This document shows positions 6,267-15,681 of a stretch of DNA of 47,843 nt, piece by piece. The DNA is from Desulfobulbaceae bacterium (lineage in GTDB: Bacteria; Desulfobacterota; Desulfobulbia; Desulfobulbales; Desulfocapsaceae). Both the position numbers and the translations under genes were made by a program. The notes beneath the pieces were generated by a model. That model did no database searches, was not told where the DNA came from, and was given only the letters and a program-made list of their open reading frames with translations. Positions within the stretch are counted from its first letter, which is position 1. Each line of letters begins with the position of its first letter. The DNA lies in contig JAITSS010000065.1 in the NCBI GenBank assembly GCA_031287565.1, positions 1-47,843 on the forward strand, read 5' to 3'.

Positions 6267-7448
6267 TCAGCAATCCAGGTCGGCGACGCGGTCGGCGGCG
6301 GTCATGGCCAGACGCTGCAAATTGGCAATGCGCTGGCTGAGAACCGCGCGAGTTTCTTCGCGTTTGCGCCAATTTTCGTGCAGGAAATCGGCTAGATGCG
6401 CCGCCGTCAGATCGCGAAAACTGATGCAGGCGTCGGCAATCCCCAACTGCTCATAGTAATGACGAACTTTCGGTTGATAAGCGATACCAGCGATGGGCGT
6501 GAGGGCTGACGAAGCCAAAATCATCGCGTGCAGACGCATCCCGAAGAGTAGACCCACTTTGGATAACACGCCTTTGACCTGGAAATGGTCGATTTCACGG
6601 TTGCTGATCATCTCCGCCGGTTTGTTGGGACGTAACGCCCACAGACGTTTCAGCAAGGTCCGCGTTAAGGCTTCGTCGCCGTGATAGGTGCTGACGAGTA
6701 GCGTCGGCGCTTCAATGCCTGATTGAATAATGCCCTGCGCCACCAACTCGATAAAGGCGCGGGCATCGATCTTTTCGCCGCGCTGATCCGCCCAGGTATC
6801 GAGATATTTATTGATATTTATTGCCAGAATATTGCCATTCGGGCGAAAGCCGATGCGCCGATAAATGGCTGATATTTCATCATTATCAGCCATTGGCGCG
6901 TTAAGGGCGGCATCGGCGGTGACAGCTACCTTGCCATGCGCCAGACCGAGGTCTTGCAGCAGGTCGGCGGAACCTTGTTCGCGGACGGTGATGAAGTCGC
7001 AGGCATCGCAGACTTTGGCCAGCATCTCGGCTCCGGCCTTGGTTTTGATTGGGCCAATGCCGCAGTTATACAGGCCGACCCGTCGCCCGGCTTGTTTCGC
7101 CTTCGGCAACAACCACGCCAACGACGACAAAAAATTGAACATCGGATTGTAGAGCGAGCGGTCGAAGAGCACGGCGTCAAAAACCAGCGACAAATCCGAA
7201 CTCGTCACCGCTTTGTACGCAGGTAGCCCCATGAGTTTCACCGAACCGGTCCACGGCAAAACACTCACCGCCTCGACCCGATTGTGCTGATAGGTTTGCC
7301 GCACAAAAGCGGGCGACAAGGTAGGAATGCGATAGAGAAGTTGGCGACCAAGGCGCTGGTCGATCGCCTCCATGATGCCGGACATCAAAGCGGCGTCGCC
7401 GGCGTTGCGCCCGGAGGCCGAGCCGAGAAGACAGACGGTATTGAGCAT
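6267..7448 (-). CDS. polysaccharide pyruvyl transferase family protein
   Basis: ATG at 7448-7446 gives 393 residues starting MLNTVCLLGSASGRNAGDAAL; the AGDAA motif marks the N-terminal half of the family. The middle contains GLYNCGIGP and ITVREQGSADLLQDLG, and the C-terminal half has VGLLFGMRLHAMILASSA, the conserved R-LHA segment of CsaB/WcaK-like enzymes. These proteins transfer pyruvate from phosphoenolpyruvate to a sugar, forming a ketal on exopolysaccharide, lipopolysaccharide or wall polymers. GAGGA upstream is a fair ribosome site. The gene is divergent from tRNA-Val and heads a two-gene unit with the glycosyltransferase. Confidence 0.85.
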   Translation of the reverse strand: MLNTVCLLGSASGRNAGDAALMSGIMEAIDQRLGRQLLYRIPTLSPAFVRQTYQHNRVEAVSVLPWTGSVKLMGLPAYKAVTSSDLSLVFDAVLFDRSLYNPMFNFLSSLAWLLPKAKQAGRRVGLYNCGIGPIKTKAGAEMLAKVCDACDFITVREQGSADLLQDLGLAHGKVAVTADAALNAPMADNDEISAIYRRIGFRPNGNILAININKYLDTWADQRGEKIDARAFIELVAQGIIQSGIEAPTLLVSTYHGDEALTRTLLKRLWALRPNKPAEMISNREIDHFQVKGVLSKVGLLFGMRLHAMILASSALTPIAGIAYQPKVRHYYEQLGIADACISFRDLTAAHLADFLHENWRKREETRAVLSQRIANLQRLAMTAADRVADLDC

Positions 7449-7713
7449 GGCGAACAATCCTCGAAAAAAATTGCCGACCGGGTGCGGCGGGTCAATCCAC
7501 CGCCGCCGCACCAAAGCGGATATGAGATGAGAAAAATCGTAAATGGTACCCGCTGAACCGGGTAATGGCAATTTTTTCGCCACGCCGCCACGCCGTCCGC
7601 AATGGAAGGCGCGTCGCCGCCATGATTTTATGCAAGCGCCGATGGAATTCATCTTGACACCGCCGTTCGCTTTCCGGTATAAAAGCCGACGTTTGCGACA
7701 GAATTGCTGATAC

Positions 7714-7788
7714 AGGCGTGTAGCTCAGTGGGAGAGCGCCACCTTGACGTGGTGGATGTCGTGGGTTCAATCCCCTCCGCGCCTACCA
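7714..7788 (+). tRNA. tRNA-Val (GAC)
   Basis: A 75-base cloverleaf. The acceptor AGGCGTG pairs with CGCGCCT, the D arm contains TAGCTCAGTGGGAGAGC, and the anticodon stem CCACC/GGTGG holds loop TTGACGT with anticodon GAC. The T arm has GGGTTCAATCCC, and CCA is encoded at 7786-7788. The 265-base gap to its left holds the divergent promoter region. Confidence 0.97.
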
Positions 7789-7791
7789 GAT

Positions 7792-7843
7792 AAGGCTAAG
7801 GAAAGAGGCGTGATGTATCGCTTCTTTCTTTAGCCTTTCTTTT
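7792..7843 (+). terminator. terminator after tRNA-Val
   Basis: Arms AAGGCTAAGGAAAG (7792-7805) and CTTTCTTTAGCCTT (7824-7837) pair with one mismatch, followed by a T-rich run. It separates the tRNA from thrS. Confidence 0.7.
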
Positions 7844-7875
7844 TCTGCCTTTCTTTTTTCTTGAGCGGAGCGGTT

Positions 7876-9804
7876 ATGGCGGATATTTCCGTTTCTCTCC
7901 CCGGCGGGGAGAGTGTGCGTGTTCCTCATTTCACAACAGTCGCCGACGCCTTGGCCGGACTGGTTTCCGGCAAACAGCGCAAGCGGATGGTAGCGGCGCG
8001 GACGGGCGACCAACTGTTCGACCTGCGGCAGCCGCTGATCGAAGACGTGACGCTTGAACCAGTCGCGCCGGAAAGCGAGCAGGGTTTGGAGGTATTGCGG
8101 CACAGCACGGCGCACATTATGGCGCAAGCGGTGCGCGAGCTGTTCGGCGAAGACGTTAAAGTGGCCATCGGCCCGGCCATCGAATCGGGGTTTTACTATG
8201 ATTTTCAGCGGCGCGAACCGTTCACACCGGACGATTTCGCCCGCATCGAGGCGAAAATGGCCGAAATCGCCGCGACTAACGCGCCTTTTGTCCGTAGCGA
8301 AATGCCCAGCGCCGACGCCATCGCCCTGTTCAAAGAGCGCCAGGAGCCGTTCAAAGTCGAACTGATTCAGGATTTGGACACCGATACGGTCACGCTGTTT
8401 CAGGTCGGCGACTTTCTTGATCTCTGTCGCGGCCCGCATCTACCCGATACCTCGACCATTCGTCACTTCAAACTGTTGCGGGTGGCTGGAGCTTATTGGC
8501 GCGGCGACGAAAAACGCGAGATGCTGCAACGCATCTACGGCGCCTCTTTTTACGACGCCAAAGCCCTGGCCGCCCATTTACACACCCTGGAAGAAGCCAA
8601 AAAGCGCGATCACCGCCGTCTGGGCAAAGAGCTTGAGCTGTTCACCACCGAAGACAGCATCGGCCCCGGCCTGATCCTCTGGCTGCCGAAAGGCGCGCAA
8701 TTACGGCGATTGATTGAAGATTATTGGAAGGATGAGCACTATCGCCACGGTTACGAGCTGCTCTACACGCCGCACATCGCCCGGCAAGACCTGTGGAAAA
8801 CCTCCGGGCATCTGGATTTTTACGCGGAAAATATGTATTCGCCGATGCAAATCGACGAGGTGAAGTATCAGTTGAAGCCGATGAACTGTCCATTCCACAT
8901 CGGCATGTATCTGAGTCGCAAACACAGCTACCGCGAATTGCCGGTACGCTGGTGCGAGCTGGGCACGGTCTACCGCTATGAACGCGCCGGCGCTCTGCAC
9001 GGCCTGATGCGGGTGCGCGGATTCACGCAGGATGACGCCCATATTTTCTGCCGCCCCGACCAGCTTGAGGACGAAATCTTCAATATTCTCGCCCTGAATC
9101 TGCACATCCTGCGCACCTTCGGTTTTTCCCAATACGATATTTATTTATCGACGCGCCCGGAAAAATACGTCGGCAGCGACGCCAACTGGACGCGGGCGAC
9201 CGAAGCTTTGAAATTGGCGCTGGAAAAGAAAGGTCTGGCCTACGCCATCGACCCCGGTGAAGGTGTTTTTTACGGGCCGAAGATCGACATCAAAATCAAA
9301 GATCAGCTTGGCCGCTCCTGGCAGTGTTCAACCATCCAGGTCGATTTCAACCTGCCGGAACGCTTTGGCATGAGTTTTGTTGGCGCCGATAATAACGAGC
9401 ACCGACCAATCATGATTCATCGCGCCCTGATGGGTTCCCTGGAGCGCTTCATTGGCGTTCTGATTGAACATTACGCTGGCGCTTTCCCGCTCTGGCTCGC
9501 GCCGGTGCAGGCGCGGATTCTGAATATTACCGACGATCAGGTCGATTACAGCCGTGAAGTCGCTGAGCGCCTGCGCGCCGAGGGCGTCCGGGCCGAGTTG
9601 GATATCCGCAACGAGAAGCTCAGCTATAAAATTCGCGAGGCGCAGCAGGCGAAAATTCCGTATATGCTGATTGTTGGCGACAACGAGAAGGCGGGTGGTA
9701 CGCTGACGGCGCGGTTGCGCGACGGCAAAAACCTGCCGCCGATGTCGATGAGCGAATTCGCCAACATGGTGCGGAACGAATGCCGCGCCGCACGGGGGTT
9801 CTGA
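7876..9804 (+). CDS. thrS: threonyl-tRNA synthetase
   Basis: The 642-residue length is standard. The N-terminal TGS domain (1-60) begins MADISVSLPGG. The editing domain carries LRHSTAHIMAQAV (HxxxH) and the CRGPH segment. The class II catalytic core contains PMNCPFHIGMY, YRYERAGALHGLMRVRGFTQDDAHIF and FYGPKIDIKIKD, and the anticodon-binding domain ends the protein. It charges tRNA-Thr in the cytoplasm. ATG 7876 is chosen over the upstream TTG at 7861 because the TGS domain begins exactly there. It heads the thrS-infC-rpmI-rplT-pheST-ihfA cluster. Confidence 0.98.
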   Translation: MADISVSLPGGESVRVPHFTTVADALAGLVSGKQRKRMVAARTGDQLFDLRQPLIEDVTLEPVAPESEQGLEVLRHSTAHIMAQAVRELFGEDVKVAIGPAIESGFYYDFQRREPFTPDDFARIEAKMAEIAATNAPFVRSEMPSADAIALFKERQEPFKVELIQDLDTDTVTLFQVGDFLDLCRGPHLPDTSTIRHFKLLRVAGAYWRGDEKREMLQRIYGASFYDAKALAAHLHTLEEAKKRDHRRLGKELELFTTEDSIGPGLILWLPKGAQLRRLIEDYWKDEHYRHGYELLYTPHIARQDLWKTSGHLDFYAENMYSPMQIDEVKYQLKPMNCPFHIGMYLSRKHSYRELPVRWCELGTVYRYERAGALHGLMRVRGFTQDDAHIFCRPDQLEDEIFNILALNLHILRTFGFSQYDIYLSTRPEKYVGSDANWTRATEALKLALEKKGLAYAIDPGEGVFYGPKIDIKIKDQLGRSWQCSTIQVDFNLPERFGMSFVGADNNEHRPIMIHRALMGSLERFIGVLIEHYAGAFPLWLAPVQARILNITDDQVDYSREVAERLRAEGVRAELDIRNEKLSYKIREAQQAKIPYMLIVGDNEKAGGTLTARLRDGKNLPPMSMSEFANMVRNECRAARGF

Positions 9805-9911
9805 TTTTTTCCCCAACGGCGCATTTTATCGTGACCGTCCTGAAAAAAGAGGGTATCATCACGCGCTTTTTTCGGGTCGATTTTTAGAGGAAATTTGCGG
9901 GAGGAAGAACT

Positions 9912-10463
9912 ATTAACACGAAACGAGGAAAACCCGTTCCTGTCTCACGCGGCGACAGCAAGACCGAGAACATCAACGAGGAGATTCGCCATCCGCGTGT
10001 TCGTCTGATAGGGAGCGACGGTTCGCAGGTGGGGATTGTCACCGCGGAAGCGGCGCGGGCGCAGGCTTTCGCTGAAGGGCTTGATTTGGTTGAGATTTCC
10101 GCCAATGCCGATCCGCCGGTCTGCCGGATCATGAATTATGATAAATTTCGCTACGAGCAGAAGAAAAAACAGCAGGAAGCGAAGAAGAATCAGACCGTTG
10201 TCGAGACCAAAGAAATCAAATTCCGCCCGAAGACTGAAGAGCACGACCTGAATTTCAAGGTGAAAAGCATCAAAAAGTTTCTGGCGCAGAAAAACAAGGT
10301 CAAGCTCACCATGCGGTTTCGTGGACGGGAAATCACCTATTCGCAATCAATTGGCCTTGAAGCGATGAATAAAGTCGCGGAAATGCTGGCCGATGAAGCG
10401 ACGATTATTCAGCCGCCGAAGATGGAAGGTCGGCAGCTTGTGATGTTTGTCGGCCCCAAATAA
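9912..10463 (+). CDS. infC: translation initiation factor IF-3, ATT start
   Basis: The 183-residue factor keeps the 30S subunit free and proofreads initiator tRNA and start-codon choice. Family segments [28 protein letters not shown] and [15 protein letters not shown] are present. No ATG/GTG/TTG fits the N-terminus. The frame runs back to ATT at 9912, preceded by GGGAGGAA at a proper distance. ATT starts are the known autoregulatory feature of infC: IF-3 itself discriminates against them, so excess IF-3 lowers its own synthesis. A GTG at 10029 would remove the N-terminal 39 residues including the conserved INEEI segment and is rejected. Confidence 0.96.
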   Translation: MNTKRGKPVPVSRGDSKTENINEEIRHPRVRLIGSDGSQVGIVTAEAARAQAFAEGLDLVEISANADPPVCRIMNYDKFRYEQKKKQQEAKKNQTVVETKEIKFRPKTEEHDLNFKVKSIKKFLAQKNKVKLTMRFRGREITYSQSIGLEAMNKVAEMLADEATIIQPPKMEGRQLVMFVGPK

Positions 10464-10518
10464 GCCGAAAGCCCAACTGTCGCGCAAACGCGGTTGTTTT
10501 TTTAAGAGAGGAGTCAAT

Positions 10519-10716
10519 ATGCCTAAGATGAAGACCAATCGGGGAGCCGCCAAGCGCTTTTCCCTCACCGGAAGTGGAAAAATCAGGCGCGGCAAAGCCT
10601 TCGCCAGCCATATTCTGACTAAAAAAAGCACCAAGCGCAAACGCGGCCTGCGTCAGAACGGCCTGCTTGATTCGGCGAATACTAAAATGCTCAGGAAACT
10701 GCTTCCGTACATGTAA
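10519..10716 (+). CDS. rpmI: 50S ribosomal protein L35
   Basis: Exactly 65 residues, the family length, beginning [14 protein letters not shown]. It is very basic, with [12 protein letters not shown] in the middle and [10 protein letters not shown] at the end. The start at 10519 has a GAGAGGAG ribosome site nine bases upstream. It lies between infC and rplT, its conserved place, where the three genes usually form one operon controlled by L20. Confidence 0.98.
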   Translation: MPKMKTNRGAAKRFSLTGSGKIRRGKAFASHILTKKSTKRKRGLRQNGLLDSANTKMLRKLLPYM

Positions 10717-10767
10717 AGTTCGAGCGGGTCGTTTCTCGCAACAGCGGCCCACGCAAAGGAGTGAACG

Positions 10768-11124
10768 ATGCCACGTGTTACCAGGGGCTTTAAGGCCCGC
10801 AGAAGAAGAAACAAGGTACTGAAACTGGCCAAAGGCTTTCGCGGCGGACGGTCGCGGCTCTATAAGAGCGCTACTGAGGCCGTTGATCGCGCCCTGGTTT
10901 ATGCCTACCGCGACCGGCGGACAAAAAAGCGCGAATTCCGCGCCCTGTGGATCGCGCGCATCAATGCGGGTGCCCACATGAACGACATCAGCTACAGCCG
11001 ATTGATGGGCGGCTTGAAAAAAGCCGGGGTCGAACTTGACCGCAAAGTGCTGTCCAACTTGGCCATTCTGGATGCCCCGGCCTTCGCTCGCATTACCCAG
11101 GTCGCCAAGCAGGTCAATTCGTAG
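10768..11124 (+). CDS. rplT: 50S ribosomal protein L20
   Basis: 118 residues starting [23 protein letters not shown], the long basic N-terminal arm that reaches into 23S rRNA, followed by the helical body (RKRE-type [22 protein letters not shown]). AAAGGAG precedes the ATG. In E. coli L20 represses rpmI-rplT translation; a matching leader pseudoknot cannot be judged here. Confidence 0.98.
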   Translation: MPRVTRGFKARRRRNKVLKLAKGFRGGRSRLYKSATEAVDRALVYAYRDRRTKKREFRALWIARINAGAHMNDISYSRLMGGLKKAGVELDRKVLSNLAILDAPAFARITQVAKQVNS

Positions 11125-11211
11125 CATTCGTTCCGGTTGTTCTCCACGCACGCCGGCGATGGTTCATCCATTGTCCGGCGCGTTTTTTATTTTGTCCTCA
11201 TGTGTATCGCC

Positions 11212-12219
11212 ATGGAAGAGGAATTACAGCGTCTGGTCGCCACGGCGCGTCAAGAGGCCGCAGGCATTGACGACGCGGCGCAACTAGAAGAATTCCGCGT
11301 GCGCTATCTGGGGCGCAAGGGAATTTTAAGCGGCATCTTACGCGGCCTCGGCAATCTGCCCGCCGCCGATAAACCTCGCATGGGCGCTCTGGCCAACGAG
11401 GCTAAAGCGGCGATTGAAGCGTTGCACGCCGAAAAGAACGCCGGGCTGGGTCATGACTGCGGCCAGATTCGGCGCGGCCCCGACCTGAGCCTGCCTGGGC
11501 GTTGTTCAGCGCACGGACGCCCGCATCCGATTTCCCGTGTCATGCGCGAAACCTGCGAGATTTTCGCCGCCATGGGTTTCGACATCGCCGAAGGGCCGAA
11601 CGTCGAACTGGATTATTACAATTTTGAAGCACTGAATATCCCGGCGCACCACCCAGCGCGGGATATGCATGACACCTTCTATATCACCGATTCGCTTTTG
11701 TTGCGCACCCATACTTCGCCGATGCAGGCGCGCATCATGGAGGGGCAACAGCCACCGCTCCGAGTGGTCGCGCCGGGCCAGGTGTATCGTTGCGATTCCG
11801 ACATTACCCATACACCGATGTTTCATCAGGTCGAGGGTTTTCTCGTGGACGAACAGGTCTCGTTCGCCGATTTGAAGGGGGTTCTGGCCCTGTTTGTCAA
11901 CAAAATGTTCGGAAGCGGCGTCGGCCTCCGCTTTCGCCCTAGTTTTTTCCCTTTCACCGAGCCAAGCGCCGAAGTGGATATCGCCTGCGTCATCTGCGGC
12001 GGCAAAGGCTGCCGGGTCTGCAAAAAAACCGGCTGGCTGGAAATCCTCGGCTCCGGCATGATCAACCCGGCGGTGTTTGAAAAGGTCGGCTACGATCCCA
12101 AACGCTACAGTGGTTTCGCCTTCGGGCTGGGAATTGAGCGCATCGCCATGCTCAGCTATGGCATCGACGATATTCGCCAGTTTTACGAAAACGACCTGCG
12201 TTTTCTCTCGCAATTCTGA
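11212..12219 (+). CDS. pheS: phenylalanyl-tRNA synthetase alpha subunit
   Basis: 335 residues. The N-terminal coiled-coil starts MEEELQRLV, then comes the class II core with ALNIPAHHPARDMHDTFY (motif 2 neighbourhood), RTHTSPMQARIM, MFHQVEGFLVD and the C-terminal FGLGIERIAMLSYGI. It forms the catalytic half of the alpha2-beta2 enzyme with PheT, encoded 14 bases downstream. ATG 11212 is chosen; the upstream in-frame GTG/ATG codons add a non-conserved segment. A cysteine-bearing ACVICGGKGCRVCKKTGW segment is part of the normal core. Confidence 0.97.
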   Translation: MEEELQRLVATARQEAAGIDDAAQLEEFRVRYLGRKGILSGILRGLGNLPAADKPRMGALANEAKAAIEALHAEKNAGLGHDCGQIRRGPDLSLPGRCSAHGRPHPISRVMRETCEIFAAMGFDIAEGPNVELDYYNFEALNIPAHHPARDMHDTFYITDSLLLRTHTSPMQARIMEGQQPPLRVVAPGQVYRCDSDITHTPMFHQVEGFLVDEQVSFADLKGVLALFVNKMFGSGVGLRFRPSFFPFTEPSAEVDIACVICGGKGCRVCKKTGWLEILGSGMINPAVFEKVGYDPKRYSGFAFGLGIERIAMLSYGIDDIRQFYENDLRFLSQF

Positions 12220-12233
12220 CCGGGGCCTGCGCC

Positions 12234-14669
12234 ATGAAGTTCACCCTCAATTGGCTGCGCGATTATGTGGCCGCAAGCGGCTGTGACGCCGCGAAAATCT
12301 CCGATATTCTCACCATGCTGGGGCTGGAGGTGGATAGCGCCGAAGCCCTGTATGAGCATTTGGCGCCGTTGCGCACCGGGCGGATCATCAGCGCCGAAAA
12401 ACATCCCGACGCTGATAAGTTGCAGGTCTGTCAGGTTAAAATCGGCGACGAGCGCCATACCATCGTCTGCGGCGCGCCCAATGCGCGAGCGGGGCTGGCC
12501 GTGGTTGTCGCCCTGCCAGGCGCTACCTTGCCGGGCGACGTGAAGATCAAAAAAGCCAAAGTGCGCGGCGTCGAATCGGCGGGCATGATTTGTTCGGAAC
12601 GCGAGCTGGGTTTATCGCACGACCACAGCGGCATCATGGAGTTGCCGGATGATCTTACTGACGGCCAGGTATTCATCGACGCCATGGGCCTGCGCGACAC
12701 CATGGTCGAAGTAGAGCTGACGCCGAACCGTCCGGATTGCGCTTCGGTCATCGGTATCGCCAGGGAAGTGGCAGGCAAGCTCGGCGAATCATTGCGTCTG
12801 CCCACAGTCGCCATGCCAACGAATCCTGGTGTGAACAGTTTTCACGTTGACATCGAAGCGCCAGAACTCTGCCCGCGCTATGCGGCGCGACTTATTAAAA
12901 ATGTCAGAATAGGGCCTTCGCCCTGGTGGCTGCGGCGGCGTTTACTGGCTGTTGGCCTGCGTCCGATCAATAATGTCGTTGATGTCACCAATTATGTGAT
13001 GATGGAGTACGGCCAACCCTTGCACGCCTTTGATTTTGAGACGCTGGCTGACAGACGCATCGTTGTCCGCGCCTCGCGTGACGGCGAACGGCAATTTGTC
13101 ACCCTGGACGGCAACCAGCGAACGTTGGACGCGCAATCACTGCTCATCTGCGACGGTGAAAAACCGGTGGCGCTCGCCGGCGTCATGGGCGGGCTGAACT
13201 CGGAAGTCACGGAAAAAACCGCGCATGTCCTCCTGGAAAGCGCCTGTTTCGCCCCGGTTTCCATCCGCAAAACCGCGCGTTTGCTCGGCCTTTCGAGCGA
13301 CGCATCCTGGCGTTTCGAGCGCGGCGTCGATATCGGCAATGGCGTCACGGCGCTGAACCGCGCCGCCATGTTGTTAAGCGAAGTCGCCGACGGCGAGGCC
13401 GAACCCGGCTGGCTCGACGTTTATCCTGGTAAAAAAGAGCCGCTTTGTATTGAGATGAGCGCCGGGCGGACCTCGAATCTGATCGGCGTCGCCTTTTCGC
13501 CGGAAGAAGTCGCCAAGCTCCTGGACGGCATCGGCATCGGCTGTGAACAAATTGATGCGGATACGCTGCGGGTTTGGCCGCCGTCTTTTCGCGTCGATCT
13601 GGAACGGGAAGCCGACCTGATTGAGGAAGTCGCCCGCCTGCATGGCTATGACCGCATTCCCGCCCGCCTGCCAATGGTCGCCCTGAGTTACCCGAATCAG
13701 GAATCGGACAGAATAAAACGCTTGCGAGCCGCTGAAATCATGGTGTCTTCAGGCTGGCATGAGGCGATCAACTACAGCTTCACCACCTCGAAATTCGCCG
13801 ACATGCTCTCTTTGGCCGAAGGAGACAGCCGCCGCCGCGTGGTGCGATTGCGCAATCCCTTAAGTGAAGACATGGACTGTTTGCGCACTATGTTACTGCC
13901 AGGCTTGCTTGAAAACATCCGCCACAATATCAGCTACCAGACCACATCCCTGAAATTGTTTGAAATCGGCAAGGTCTTTTTGCCGAACGCTCCGGACCGC
14001 CAACCCGACGAAAATATGCGTCTCTGCGGCGTCCTCACCGGCAACCGCCACGAAGGCGCGCCGCCGCTCCATTTCCCGGCGCAAGCGGTGGATATGTTCG
14101 ACGCCGGGGGCGCGGTGGAATTTCTACTCAAAGAAATGGCAATTCTGTGTGGCGGCGCAGGCGGACTGCGAACGATTCATCCAACGTCAGACGGCATCGA
14201 ACCCTTTGTTGAACCTGAAAGCGCCCTGCTCTTCTTTGTGGGCGATACGCTACTCGGCAAAGCCGGGATGATCAAAGCGGCGACCTTGCGCGCCTTCGCG
14301 ATCAAACAAGCGGTTTGCTTTTTCGCCCTTGATTTTAACGCCATCTGCGCCCTGTCAACACAAAAACCGCGCTTCACGCCACTGCCCAACTATCCGGCGG
14401 TGACGCGCGACATCGCCATGCTGGTCAAAGAGGGCGTCGCCGCCGGTGAGATGGTGGAATCGGTGCGGCAAAGCGGCGAAAAGCTGATCGAATCGGTAGC
14501 GCTGTTTGACGTGTTTCGTGGCGACAGTCTGCCGTCAGGAACGAAAAGCGTTGCGATTTCCATAACCTATCGTTCATCTAGTAAAACGCTGACCGAAAAA
14601 AATATTGAAAAAATTCACGATAAAATTGTTCGCCTGCTCGCCGAAACCTACGACGGCAGTCTGCGATAA
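12234..14669 (+). CDS. pheT: phenylalanyl-tRNA synthetase beta subunit
   Basis: 811 residues, the usual bacterial length. It begins MKFTLNWLRDYV, then the EMAP/OB tRNA-binding domain (RIISAEKHPDADKLQVCQVKIGD), the B3/B4 editing region (RPINNVVDVTNYVMMEYGQPLHAFD), B5, the catalytic-like core and a C-terminal anticodon-binding domain (FRGDSLPSGTKSVAISITYR). It binds tRNA-Phe and edits mischarged Tyr. It partners PheS, and its stop abuts the ihfA start region. Confidence 0.98.
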   Translation: MKFTLNWLRDYVAASGCDAAKISDILTMLGLEVDSAEALYEHLAPLRTGRIISAEKHPDADKLQVCQVKIGDERHTIVCGAPNARAGLAVVVALPGATLPGDVKIKKAKVRGVESAGMICSERELGLSHDHSGIMELPDDLTDGQVFIDAMGLRDTMVEVELTPNRPDCASVIGIAREVAGKLGESLRLPTVAMPTNPGVNSFHVDIEAPELCPRYAARLIKNVRIGPSPWWLRRRLLAVGLRPINNVVDVTNYVMMEYGQPLHAFDFETLADRRIVVRASRDGERQFVTLDGNQRTLDAQSLLICDGEKPVALAGVMGGLNSEVTEKTAHVLLESACFAPVSIRKTARLLGLSSDASWRFERGVDIGNGVTALNRAAMLLSEVADGEAEPGWLDVYPGKKEPLCIEMSAGRTSNLIGVAFSPEEVAKLLDGIGIGCEQIDADTLRVWPPSFRVDLEREADLIEEVARLHGYDRIPARLPMVALSYPNQESDRIKRLRAAEIMVSSGWHEAINYSFTTSKFADMLSLAEGDSRRRVVRLRNPLSEDMDCLRTMLLPGLLENIRHNISYQTTSLKLFEIGKVFLPNAPDRQPDENMRLCGVLTGNRHEGAPPLHFPAQAVDMFDAGGAVEFLLKEMAILCGGAGGLRTIHPTSDGIEPFVEPESALLFFVGDTLLGKAGMIKAATLRAFAIKQAVCFFALDFNAICALSTQKPRFTPLPNYPAVTRDIAMLVKEGVAAGEMVESVRQSGEKLIESVALFDVFRGDSLPSGTKSVAISITYRSSSKTLTEKNIEKIHDKIVRLLAETYDGSLR

Positions 14670-14681
14670 ATGAGAACCGCC

Positions 14682-14978
14682 ATGAACACGGAACGCCCAA
14701 ACCTGACACGTAAAGAACTCGCACAATCCATCGCCGACCAGTTGGGTTATCCGTTAAGCGGTTGCGCCGACATTGTTGACAGCGCCTTCGCGGCGATGAA
14801 GCAAGCCCTCCTGAGCGGAGAAACCATCAAATTGGTGCACTTCGGCACCTTTTCCCTGCGTGATAAACGCCCGCGTCAGGGGCGCAACCCGCGCACCGGC
14901 GAATCGATCACCATCGTCGAGCGGCGAACGGTCAGCTTTCGCGCCAGCCGCAAACTGCGCGAGCGGGTGAATGTCTAA
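14682..14978 (+). CDS. ihfA: integration host factor alpha subunit
   Basis: The 98-residue HU/IHF-fold protein contains the DNA-bending arm signature KLVHFGTFSLRDKRPRQGRNP and RTGESI. With IhfB it bends DNA sharply at specific sites. The location right after pheT is the conserved one, which identifies it as the alpha subunit rather than HU. Two ATGs are possible: 14670, directly after the pheT stop, and 14682. The second gives the usual length and N-terminus and is preferred. Confidence 0.95.
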   Translation: MNTERPNLTRKELAQSIADQLGYPLSGCADIVDSAFAAMKQALLSGETIKLVHFGTFSLRDKRPRQGRNPRTGESITIVERRTVSFRASRKLRERVNV

Positions 14979-14996
14979 CCAGCCATTGAGTAGCCA

Positions 14997-15365
14997 ATGA
15001 AAGAAATACCGGACAAACAGTATTTCAAAATTGGCGAAGTGGCGCGGTTGCTTGATGAGCCGCCGCATGTCATCCGCTATTGGGAAAGCGAATTCAAGGC
15101 CATCAGACCCAAGAGAGCGGGCGCGTCGCAGCAACGTCTCTACCGCCGTGAAGATGTTGAACTGTTCGCCAGCATCAAGTCAATGTTACGCGAAAAAGGC
15201 TATACCCTGGCCGGGGCGCGGAAAATGCTACATCAGGACGACGAAGCAGACGAAGACCTTGGTGCAAAGACTGTGCCGGTGTCGCTGGGCGCCTTGCGCG
15301 GCATAAAAAAAGAGCTGGCGGCGATTCGCGACTCTCTGGCCGACAATGCAGGACTCTCTGATTGA
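14997..15365 (+). CDS. MerR-family transcriptional regulator
   Basis: 122 residues. The N-terminal winged helix reads FKIGEVARLLDEPPHVIRYWESEFKAIRP, typical of the MerR proteins encoded after ihfA in gammaproteobacteria. It then has RLYRREDVELFASIKSMLREKGYTLAGARKML, followed by a short acidic linker and a C-terminal helix. There is no metal- or ligand-binding Cys pattern. It starts 18 bases after ihfA, so probably in the same transcript. Target genes are unknown. Confidence 0.92.
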   Translation: MKEIPDKQYFKIGEVARLLDEPPHVIRYWESEFKAIRPKRAGASQQRLYRREDVELFASIKSMLREKGYTLAGARKMLHQDDEADEDLGAKTVPVSLGALRGIKKELAAIRDSLADNAGLSD

Positions 15366-15403
15366 CTTCACCGCCGGAAAATGATAAAAGGCCGCGATTG
15401 TGA

Positions 15404-15480
15404 CGGGATGTAGCGCAGTCTGGTAGCGCACCTGAATGGGGTTCAGGGGGCCGGAGGTTCAAATCCTCTCATCCCGACCA
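15404..15480 (+). tRNA. tRNA-Pro (GGG)
   Basis: 77 bases. The acceptor CGGGATG pairs with CATCCCG, and the anticodon stem CCTGA/TCAGG has loop ATGGGGT with anticodon GGG. The T arm contains GAGGTTCAAATCCTC, and CCA is encoded at 15478-15480. The gene order after the MerR gene is conserved in pseudomonads. It borders the AAA/DUF4276 genes, so it could have served as an island insertion site, but no duplicated 3' end was seen. Confidence 0.97.
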
Positions 15481-15488
15481 GAAATGAC

Positions 15489-15531
15489 AATGGGTTAAAC
15501 GGGTGCCAGCGCCCGTTTAACCCATTTTTTT
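15489..15531 (+). terminator. rho-independent terminator after tRNA-Pro
   Basis: Arms ATGGGTTAAACGGG (15490-15503) and CCCGTTTAACCCAT (15511-15524) form a perfect 13-14-bp stem followed by seven Ts. It ends the pheST-ihfA-merR-tRNA region. Confidence 0.95.
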
Positions 15532-15681
15532 GATGCAACGGCGACAGCCGCGCATTTCACCCATCTGATTTGCTTGAATTAGTTTTTAATCGACGTTGCA
15601 GTTCGCCATATCTCCGTTTTCTTCAGGTGATCCCGCAACGAGCTTTTTCGGATGAACTTTGTGACGTTCATCGTCGTCATA

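Noticed and set aside
11137-11211. Upstream starts of pheS at 11137 or 11200
   Set aside because: They add a segment absent from the family; ATG 11212 gives the normal N-terminus and length.
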